A stretch of DNA of 64,000 nucleotides from an uncultured Chlorobiaceae bacterium (GTDB lineage: Bacteria > Bacteroidota > Chlorobiia > Chlorobiales > Chlorobiaceae). The notes under the pieces were generated by a model. The model saw only the letters and a list, made by a program, of their open reading frames with translations. It was not told where the DNA came from and made no database searches. Within the stretch, counting starts at the first letter, position 1. Every line of letters begins with the position of its first letter. Shown piece after piece: positions 58,601 through 64,000 of the stretch. The stretch covers positions 21,890-85,889 of the forward strand of contig CAISRC010000035.1 in the NCBI GenBank assembly GCA_903887845.1, written 5' to 3'. The position numbers and the translations under genes are program-made.

Positions 58601-61600
58601 CGCTGTGCACATCGTTATTGACAGAAACATTGACAGTACCCGTTGCATAACTGTTGCTGGTAATGTCTCCGGAGGTGTTTTCGCCGACCAGGCCTCCAGT
58701 ATAGACATAGCTGTCATTATAACTGTCGTAATTACTACTGTAGACGTCATTGTAAACTGAAACTTTTACCAATGAGCCTGTCGCCTGGCTGTTGGTAATG
58801 GCTCCGCCTTCATTTCTGCCGACCAGGCCTCCAGTATAGACATAGCTATAATTACTGCTGTCGGCCTCGCCAGAATTATCAACATGATTATGGACTGAGA
58901 CTGTCACGTTTCCTGTTGCGTAGCTGTCGGTTATGTTTCCATCGAAGTTATAACCAGCCAAGCCACCAGTGTAAATATAACTGCGATTATCATAGTCATC
59001 GTTCACTACAGCAACAGTTACATCACCTTCTGCATGACTGCCTGTAATGTTGCTATCATAATTGTACCCAACAAGGCCACCGGTTGAGTAAACACCTGCA
59101 ACATCACCTATAGCCCAGCTTCCGCTGATTGTGGAGTCTTCATTGTAACCTACAAGTCCGCCAACTTTACTTCCGTCACCAGCCACGTTGCCTGTAGCCC
59201 AGCTTTCGCTGATTGTAGAGTCTTCGTTGTAACCTACAAGTCCGCCGACATTATCTCCACCTGCAAGCACTGTGCCAGACGCAGAACTCATGGAAATAGA
59301 TGCGCCGTCGTTGTATCCGACAAGTCCTCCAGTATTGTCATCATAACCTTTAACATCGCCTGTTGCGCTACTGGCCGAAATTTGACCTCCGTAGCTGTAG
59401 CCAACAAGGCCGCCTGTATTATCATTCTTTCCTGTCACGTCGCCTTCGGCTGTGCTGGCAATAATGTTACCGCCACGATTATAGCCGTCGTTGTAGCCGA
59501 CCAGGCCACCGGTATTATAGTCGTCACCAGTCACATTGCCATAAGCCTGGCTGTGATCAATCCTGCCGTCATTGTACCCAACCAACCCGCCGGTATCAGT
59601 GATACCGGTAACATTACCCGTCGCATAGCTCTCTTCAATGAGCCCGTCAACTTCTTTACCCTCTTCAAGCGTAACATTAGAGGAATTGTTGCTGCTCCCA
59701 ACCAGACCACCAGTCGCATAGGCACCAGTAACGTCACCCTCTGCAATACTATGGGTAATATAACCGCCATCGTTGTCGCCAACCAGACCACCTGTATCAT
59801 CACCATAGCCGACAACAGCACCCGTCGCATGGCTGTCGCTGATATCTCCCATGTTGTGACCAACAAGACCGCCAGTATCATCGTCATTGCCCACAACAAC
59901 TCCTGTTGCGTTACTGTAGGTAATTGAACCATTATTTTCACCAACAAGACCACCGGTACCAAAGTTGCCGGTTACATTACCTGTCGCGAAGACATTGTCA
60001 AGGACAGTACCATCAATCGAACCATTATTGTACCCTACAAGCCCTCCTGTACCATAATTGCCATCCACGTTGCCGGTCGCATGACTGCTGGTTATAGAAC
60101 TGCTGTCGCCTGTGTATCCAACCAAACCGCCGGTACCATAATCTCCTGAAACATGGCCAGAGCTGTAACTATCAGCAATTGAACCATTATTATGGCCAAC
60201 AAGACCGCCTGTGTCGCTCCAGCCGACTACATCACCTGAGGCATTACTGTCTGCAATATCACTATTATTAAACCCGACAAGCCCACCTGTATCGCCATTA
60301 CCCGAAACACTGCCTGTTGCATAACTACCCGTGATTTCTGCATTATTCTTACCAACCAGACCGCCGGTACCATAATTACCTGATACATTGCCTGATGCAT
60401 AGCTGTCGCTGATAGAGCCTGAATTTTCACCGACAAGACCACCCGCAGCATCGTCATCAGCCGATACACTGCCTGTGGCATAACTGTGGTTGATAGAACC
60501 TGTATTTTCACCGACAAGACCGCCGGTGTAATCGCTGCCTGATACGTTTCCTGTCGCGTAACTGTCGCTAATAGAATCTGAATTCCCACCAACAAGACCG
60601 CCAGTGTAGTCGTTACCCGAAACACTGCCTGTCGCATAGTTATGAGAAATTGCGCTATTGTTATAGCCAATAAGACCACCGACATAATCATTACCCGATA
60701 CTCGGCCAGTAGCGTAACTATCAGTAATCGTACCATCGTTATATCCTGCCAGCCCACCGGTTTCAAAATCTCCAGACACATTTCCTGTGGCGTAACTACT
60801 CTTGATTGATCCTTCATTATAGCCGACCAAGCCACCAGCATGTGAAGCTCCCGACACAGTGTCAACAGCATAGCTACTGGTAATTTTACCAACATAATCA
60901 TTGTAGCCGACCAAGCCTCCGGTATAAAAATCTACGTCTTCATCATAAGACCCTCCACCATAAACACTCCCTGAAACATGACTATCGGTAATCGTACCAG
61001 AATTATAGCCAACCAGACCTCCTGCCGCAAACTCACTACGATTAGAATTTGGATTACCGCCGCCGCCAGTCACGCTGACCATTGCACGGGAATCAAGAAT
61101 AGTACCGTCATTGTAGCCGACCAGACCGCCAGTATTGTAACGTTCTTCATTGACGTAAACACCCTCGTTACTTCCACTGGTAACGCTTCCCGTCACATAA
61201 GAGTTTATGATGGTACCATGATTACTTCCTGCAAGACCACCAACGTTGAAATCGTGGTTTAACCCGCCCTGTACTAAGAGAGAAACCAGACCAAAGTTTT
61301 GAACTACCCCATCAGCATTGATACTGCCAAAAAATCCGACGTTATGATCATCCACATCAATAATCGTGAGGTTGTTGACGCTGTGACCCAAACCATCGAA
61401 CGTTCCATAGAAATCACTTAACGGCACAAAGTCATTCACGCTGCTGGCATCGATGTCAAGGCCAAGAACATAGTAAGAGCCCGGAGATATATTGATATAA
61501 CCAACTTGGTCACCCCGCTGAATAACTTGAAACTGCTTGTTTGAAAACTGTTTGTTATTGAGCACCAAGAATAGTGGATCGGAACCTTCATTTCGGCTAT

Positions 61601-64000
61601 AAGGACTGCTGCCCGTCAGGTTAAGCTTGCCACTGTCACCAAAGAGCAAATCGGTATTCAGTGTCACCATATCGTTCTGGCCAATAGCAAGGGAACTGAC
61701 CGTGGTACCGGTAAACACCAGTTCGCTGCCATTCGAAATCAGCTCATGAACTAGAACGTTGCTCGGAATTCTAACCGTATAATTGCCAATATTGGCTGTT
61801 TCAAAAATCGTCGGAATATGGTATGCACTCCAGTTACCGATTGTTGTCCACAAGTTATCAGTAGTTGGAATAAAATAGTTCACCTCAGGAGAAAAGACCT
61901 TGAGTGTTGGATAGGCCCCATTCACAATATTCCACACCGATGTATCCCAGCCACTGTATGTTGATGCCGTCTGCATCTGCTGAGTATTTAAACCGGTTCC
62001 CTCAGGGGAATTATTTTGATCAGAAGTTATGGTATCCCAGAAGCTATTGTTAACTGTACCACTATTCCAGCCTACAAGCCCCCCTCCTGCAACAGGAACA
62101 TGACCCGTGGAGTAACTGTCGTCAATAGAACCAGAGACGTTGCGGCCAACCAAACCACCGATATCGTTGCTGTAGAAATCTTCACCATACAAACTCTCAG
62201 TGTTATTCACCGTCACCGTCACATCACCCCTGCTATAGCTGCTGCTAATAGAACCTGAATTATTGTATCCGACAAGCCCACCTACCGAATTATAGTTATC
62301 GTTTTCGCCGGAATCGTACGCATTGTTATTGGCCGTCACCACCACATTACCTGTGGAGTAGCTCTTTGTAATAGAGCCAGAGTTTGCTCCCACCAAACCA
62401 CCGGTATAGGTGTAGTTTATATTATGCCCATAGCCATAGCCATAGTCAGATCCACCATAACCATAGCCATGCGCCTCGTTATTCACCGTCACGGTCACAT
62501 TCCCCATCGCATAGCTGTTGGTAATAGAGCCAGAGTTCCGCCCCACCAAGCCACCATTCGATTTATGAGTCAAATTATGATCGCCGTAGCTGGCCATGTT
62601 GCTCATCGTCACCGTCACATTCCCCATCGCATAGCTGTTGGCAATAGAGCCATCATCGTTGTATCCGACAAGACCTCCGCTATAATTATCGCCACCGATC
62701 ACCGATCCTGTTGCATAGCTGTTTTCAATGGTACCCTCGAAATTATGCCCTACAAGACCAGCGACACAAGTATCGCTGCCTTCATCAGAAACATTGCCTG
62801 TAGCAAAACTACCTGCAATGGTCCCCTTGAAATTATACCCAACAAGGCCAGCAGTGTGTCCTAGGCCTCCACCACCAGTAACGTCACCCGTAGCGTAGCT
62901 GTTGGTAATGGATCCTTTATAATTGTACCCTACCAGACCAGCGTTATATTCATCAGAGCCAGTCACAGTCCCCGAAGCGTAGCTGTTGGTGATGGCCGCA
63001 TCTGCATTCCTTCCTATAAGACCTCCGGTATAATCATCACCACCTGTAACATCACCTGTGGCATAGGTGTTGGTAACGTCACCGTCATGGTTAACGCCAA
63101 TCAAACCTCCCGTCTTGTCGCCTGTACCATGCACACTGCCAGTGGCATAGCTATTGGAAACATTTCCATAATTATCACCGATCAAGCCACCGGAGTGATC
63201 AATGCCCTCCACACTCCCGATTGCATAAGTGTTATCAATTCGACCATAGTCGTTGTAGCCTACCAGACCGCCGGTATAGTCATTGCCCGTTACACTGCCT
63301 GTGGCGTAACTGTTGGTGATGTAACCGCCAACATGGCCAGCATCGCTGTCATCGTTGTAGCCGACAAGGCCGCCAGTTTTTTCATCGCCAGTTACACTAC
63401 CTGTCGCGTAACTGTCGGTGATAGTACCATTCTCTTGCCATCCAACCAGACCACCCGTTCGGTAGTAACCTGCAACACTGCCCGTCGCATAACTGTAAGT
63501 AATGGCACCTCCGACATCGTTATGCCCGACAAGTCCTCCAACCATTTTTTTACCATCAACAACCCCGGAAGCAAAGCTATCCGAAATAGCTGCATCTTTG
63601 TTATGCCCTACAAGACCACCCGTATCATAGTTGCCGCCTGAAACATTGCCTGTCGCGTAACTGTCGGAGATATCTCCACCAATGTTGTACCCTACCAGAC
63701 CTCCGGTATAATCGTCAGTATCATCTTCACCGCTAACAGACACGTTAACTTTTCCTGTTTCATAATAACTGCTACTGATATTACCGCCATCATTATAACC
63801 AACCAGCCCTCCAGTATAATCCCTGCTTAAATTAGAAATGGAGTCTGAACTGCTTACATTGTTGGTTACCGTAACCCCAACATCGCCGATTGCATAACTG
63901 TCAGTAATCGCACCGCCATCATTGTAGCCTACCAGACCTCCGGTATAGGTATAGCTGGAGTTATTAGTATTATAACCAGCCAAGGTATTGTTAACAGTAA
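52659..64000 (-). CDS. Giant GLUG-repeat surface protein, C-terminal 3,780 residues (N-terminus beyond right edge)
   Basis: The frame is open for more than 11.3 kb and continues past the right edge; the codons there still read VTVNNT, so the N-terminus and any secretion signal lie outside. From N to C: repeat block I (64000 to about 62050), a spacer with NSFWDT and a cap (about 62050-61300), block II (about 61290-57480), a second cap (about 57480-56960, with FVQNSDGYYIISNAS), block III (about 56950-53580), then an MBG-like domain (SNDDSKVFDDLVYTGNP) and a final Ig-like domain (LPTWLVYDSASKMFTANGAP). The repeat core is TGGLVGYN..I..SYATG.V, the GLUG motif, expected to form a long right-handed beta-helix. 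The protein is rich in Gly, Asn, Asp, Ser, Thr and Tyr, acidic, and nearly free of Cys (I see two). A role as adhesin or cell-surface filament is inferred. Confidence 0.95.
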   Translation of the reverse strand, partial: TVNNTLAGYNTNNSSYTYTGGLVGYNDGGAITDSYAIGDVGVTVTNNVSSSDSISNLSRDYTGGLVGYNDGGNISSSYYETGKVNVSVSGEDDTDDYTGGLVGYNIGGDISDSYATGNVSGGNYDTGGLVGHNKDAAISDSFASGVVDGKKMVGGLVGHNDVGGAITYSYATGSVAGYYRTGGLVGWQENGTITDSYATGSVTGDEKTGGLVGYNDDSDAGHVGGYITNSYATGSVTGNDYTGGLVGYNDYGRIDNTYAIGSVEGIDHSGGLIGDNYGNVSNSYATGSVHGTGDKTGGLIGVNHDGDVTNTYATGDVTGGDDYTGGLIGRNADAAITNSYASGTVTGSDEYNAGLVGYNYKGSITNSYATGDVTGGGGLGHTAGLVGYNFKGTIAGSFATGNVSDEGSDTCVAGLVGHNFEGTIENSYATGSVIGGDNYSGGLVGYNDDGSIANSYAMGNVTVTMSNMASYGDHNLTHKSNGGLVGRNSGSITNSYAMGNVTVTVNNEAHGYGYGGSDYGYGYGHNINYTYTGGLVGANSGSITKSYSTGNVVVTANNNAYDSGENDNYNSVGGLVGYNNSGSISSSYSRGDVTVTVNNTESLYGEDFYSNDIGGLVGRNVSGSIDDSYSTGHVPVAGGGLVGWNSGTVNNSFWDTITSDQNNSPEGTGLNTQQMQTASTYSGWDTSVWNIVNGAYPTLKVFSPEVNYFIPTTDNLWTTIGNWSAYHIPTIFETANIGNYTVRIPSNVLVHELISNGSELVFTGTTVSSLAIGQNDMVTLNTDLLFGDSGKLNLTGSSPYSRNEGSDPLFLVLNNKQFSNKQFQVIQRGDQVGYINISPGSYYVLGLDIDASSVNDFVPLSDFYGTFDGLGHSVNNLTIIDVDDHNVGFFGSINADGVVQNFGLVSLLVQGGLNHDFNVGGLAGSNHGTIINSYVTGSVTSGSNEGVYVNEERYNTGGLVGYNDGTILDSRAMVSVTGGGGNPNSNRSEFAAGGLVGYNSGTITDSHVSGSVYGGGSYDEDVDFYTGGLVGYNDYVGKITSSYAVDTVSGASHAGGLVGYNEGSIKSSYATGNVSGDFETGGLAGYNDGTITDSYATGRVSGNDYVGGLIGYNNSAISHNYATGSVSGNDYTGGLVGGNSDSISDSYATGNVSGSDYTGGLVGENTGSINHSYATGSVSADDDAAGGLVGENSGSISDSYASGNVSGNYGTGGLVGKNNAEITGSYATGSVSGNGDTGGLVGFNNSDIADSNASGDVVGWSDTGGLVGHNNGSIADSYSSGHVSGDYGTGGLVGYTGDSSSITSSHATGNVDGNYGTGGLVGYNNGSIDGTVLDNVFATGNVTGNFGTGGLVGENNGSITYSNATGVVVGNDDDTGGLVGHNMGDISDSHATGAVVGYGDDTGGLVGDNDGGYITHSIAEGDVTGAYATGGLVGSSNNSSNVTLEEGKEVDGLIEESYATGNVTGITDTGGLVGYNDGRIDHSQAYGNVTGDDYNTGGLVGYNDGYNRGGNIIASTAEGDVTGKNDNTGGLVGYSYGGQISASSATGDVKGYDDNTGGLVGYNDGASISMSSASGTVLAGGDNVGGLVGYNEDSTISESWATGNVAGDGSKVGGLVGYNEDSTISGSWAIGDVAGVYSTGGLVGYNYDSNITGSHAEGDVTVAVVNDDYDNRSYIYTGGLAGYNFDGNITDSYATGNVTVSVHNHVDNSGEADSSNYSYVYTGGLVGRNEGGAITNSQATGSLVKVSVYNDVYSSNYDSYNDSYVYTGGLVGENTSGDITSNSYATGTVNVSVNNDVHSGEDSAGNRSYVYTGGLVGANSFGDITGNSYATGTVNVTVNNNVDSVYNGEDSVVSQSAVFTGGLVGANSSGEIIGSSYTTGTVNVTVSNDVDVEYDVARNSSAVFTGGLVGSNIGEDHSGDITNSHATGAVNVSVYNDVYSEDDDVINNSFVFTGGLVGGNSFQDITSNSYATGAVNVLVSNDVVSDDLYANNNSAIYTGGLVGANEHGDITNRHVTGSVNVTVSNYVSSEDDATNNSAVYSGGLVGANSYGNINNSFATGDVDVTINNDVYSDDEFYGFSEGATGGLVGLNYSNGVIDNSYSTGSVSGYVNTGGLVGYNRGQITESYSINADVIGTDYVGGLVGRNAGSIADSYAINNVDGSGYDVGGLVGSSVGDFGGTVSNSFYNLDAVTVRVGGTGHTGDEVTPYALYERQFDSWYRHGTLHITDYFVQNSDGYYIISNASDDLYVKGNLKNILGFTNASSSYKFLLANDITLPEGLWIPIFNAQEFNGAGYTLSGLFIDQPYNDYIGFIGLTGNAGYRYETGTQPEIRRTVNIDNLKLANLDITGNEYVGGLIGFNDGAIITSNFVAGDVTGSDYTGGLIGYSNGGAITDSHAAGTVTVDVSGDVPAEANYDRYVDIYTGGLVGYNDGGDITRSDSNSVVDVTVSGTLNDDVSNDRSIYTGGLVGYNYGAAVAESYAKGNVDVSVDNTLHADDASAHNSSYTYTGGLIGYNEDADISNSYADGNVTVTVNNTVINEDYDSDNHSYTYTGGLVGQNYGGNIETSHAKGVVTVSVDNHVDAYDNSNNSSYTYTGGLVGENYAGTIDNSYATGKVDVTVNNEVYSSDEYIDNNSDIYTGGLVGFNVAYNEDADITNSYADGNVTVTATNTVNSSVNNDDYNTDNSSDTYTGGLVGENYGGNIENSNAKGVVTVSVVNNVDAHYDIDNNSDTSTGGLAGKNSGGAIDKNSYATGNVDVTVNNDVYSDHDDIYNESYTSTGGLVGENNGATIDNSYAKGAVKVSVVNTLDADDDSYNDSYTYTGGLVGYNADYNVKANISGGDVESAGITNSYAEGKVDVTVNNTLNSYYGENYSDTYTGGLVGDNNGGTIDNTHANGAVSVSVINNLDAYDDIYNGSYTYTGGLVGAIETADITNSYAEGSVDVTVNNDLYSDEYYGENYSDTYTGGLVGDNNGGTIDNSHATGAVTVSETNNVDAYEESYNDNYTYTGGLVGYNTDDNGAVDITNSYAAGNVKVTVTDNLNGEEGYNDNSSNAYTGGLVGLNEGGSIDTSYSIGDVDVTVDNNLDSWWNDVDNVSNTYTGGLVGKNYAGNIDNSYAKGNVDVTLTNYLDSWDDDSDNESYTYTGGLVGRNDGATIDYSAATGAVGVSVTNNLYAWDVSYNDSNTYTGGLVGYNVYDYVQLNGPDNIKSADITNSYAKGKVTSIVTNDVYGEDWDYNYSQVNTGGLVGYNNATITQSYASGDVSGSDYTGGLVGENNGSITQSFATGAVSGSDYTGGLVGENNGSITQSFATGAVSGSDYTGGLVGENNGSITQSFATGAVSGSDYTGGLVGENNGSITQSFATGAVSGSDYTGGLVGENNGSITQSFATGSVRGDDDDTGGLVGYNSNGGTIENSYATGRVEGNYGSGGLVGYNYGTINNSYATGQVSGSENVGGLVGYNGEDGVVTNSFWDTSLTGQSDAIGYNDYGIDSNNQGLTTAEMMTQAPFKEAGWDIDASFGTDAIWRIYEGMSMPLLRCFLTQLTVTSNDDSKVFDDLVYTGNPGVTFVVGPQPGIFNPKDNPTETNGVYGYGNLHGTVIYTSNGVQLGTYNISPSGLYSNNQWPGYDINFVSTATLTIIPAEQRPIEKQAETIIHEFVGSGEPAAPTVIVQTTTGITVTAVTPPSTDVPGLVTVTVPPNVTASGAAFSFILPESVVTALAASGLEEKVTMLNGLALPTWLVYDSASKMFTANGAPSGTGTVKVLVTVEGASWEVEITLQ
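53841..54230 (-). repeat. Five near-identical 78-bp tandem repeats inside the giant gene
   Basis: Units begin at 53841, 53919, 53997, 54075 and 54153, exactly 78 bp (26 codons) apart, with the next related unit at 54231. They encode the unit GSDYTGGLVGENNGSITQ plus SFATGAVS and differ by only a few silent or near-silent bases. This points to recent slippage or unequal crossing-over. Confidence 0.95.
55061..55136 (-). repeat. 76-bp identical direct repeat, copy 1 (copy 2 at 55322-55397)
   Basis: The sequence from TGTTGTCAATGG to GCCATAGTA is identical in both copies, 261 bp (87 codons) apart, inside the giant gene. It indicates a recent in-frame segmental duplication covering two or more long GLUG units. 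Confidence 0.9.
55322..55397 (-). repeat. 76-bp identical direct repeat, copy 2 (copy 1 at 55061-55136)
   Basis: See copy 1. The encoded segment ENYSDTYTGGLVGDNNGGTI is shared exactly; flanking codons have diverged (THANGAV versus SHATGAV). Confidence 0.9.

Larger units (their letters stand above)
53580..64000 (-). repeat. GLUG-motif protein-coding repeat array (three blocks)
   Basis: More than one hundred degenerate copies of a 22-45 residue unit with the core GGLVGYN and a following SYATG. Two forms alternate: short units of about 23-26 residues (…SGSDYTGGLVGENNGSITQSF…) and long units with an extra Asn/Asp/Tyr-rich arm (DVTVNNDVYSD…NYSYTYTGGLVG). Block ends carry NSFW or NSFY segments. 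The arrangement is coding, with no spacers, so it is not a CRISPR array. Confidence 0.93.

Noticed and set aside
53841..63641. Several long plus-strand ORFs (for example 55830-56681) opposite the giant gene
   Set aside because: They are mirror frames of a highly repetitive coding sequence and have no independent start signals or family motifs.
53600..64000. Regular repeats that at first sight resemble a CRISPR array
   Set aside because: The repeats are coding, in frame, degenerate, and without unique spacers; no cas genes are present.

Overview
The window looks like a chromosomal stretch of a green sulfur bacterium (Chlorobiaceae; Chlorobium/Pelodictyon group). I infer this from gene content: a proton-type F0 cluster (atpZ-I-B-E-F-H) without the alpha, gamma, beta and epsilon genes, a flavoprotein/iron-sulfur/di-heme-type succinate dehydrogenase or fumarate reductase, a bacterial deoxyhypusine-synthase homologue, a complete division and cell wall (dcw) cluster, and a giant GLUG-repeat surface protein. 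Genus assignment rests on recollection of such genomes, not on a search.

Layout. 1-5.9 kb: the edge-truncated N-terminal part of a probable cell-wall amidase (minus), topA (plus), and the ferrous iron uptake pair feoAB (minus) with a good sigma70-type promoter carrying a Fur-like palindrome. 6-12.6 kb: a HIT protein, a CorC/CNNM-type membrane protein, a TPR protein, a TonB-dependent receptor with copper-receptor hallmarks next to a small Cys-rich membrane protein, a lipoprotein cytochrome c, and a small conserved protein of unknown role. 12.8-20.4 kb: sdhCAB closed by a clear terminator, a cyclase and an alpha/beta hydrolase, an RlpA-like lipoprotein, a small transaldolase/fructose-6-phosphate aldolase, a deoxyhypusine-synthase-like enzyme and the SRP RNA. 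20.6-25.8 kb: trpS, a HAD phosphatase and argS on the plus strand, then nadD, bamD and a tRNA-Ala(CGC) on the minus strand. 25.8-29.1 kb: the F0 cluster. 29.3-31.4 kb: pgeF and a CoA-transferase. 31.4-48.0 kb: the dcw cluster in the order mraZ-rsmH-ftsL-ftsI-murE-murF-mraY-murD-ftsW-murG-murC-ftsQ-ftsA-ftsZ, all on the minus strand, preceded by three 10-bp-spaced MraZ-type boxes.

48.1-64 kb holds the most unusual part. One gene of more than 11.3 kb, still open at the right edge, encodes a tyrosine-, asparagine- and aspartate-rich GLUG-repeat protein with three repeat blocks and C-terminal MBG-like and Ig-like domains. Directly downstream on the same strand lie a PAPS-type sulfotransferase, a small U32-like protein, CysD and a CysN-CysC fusion. 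The last two make PAPS from sulfate and ATP. The arrangement resembles the NodPQ/NodH and RaxPQ/RaxST sulfation systems. It suggests a dedicated sulfation cassette linked to a giant cell-surface protein, with either the protein or a surface glycan as the acceptor.

Most gene starts were checked against the nucleotide sequence. Where the longest reading frame began with an unlikely TTG or GTG, a better internal start is given (feoA, bamD, atpF, atpI-like, atpZ-like, pgeF, ftsQ, murF, ftsI, ftsL, cysD).
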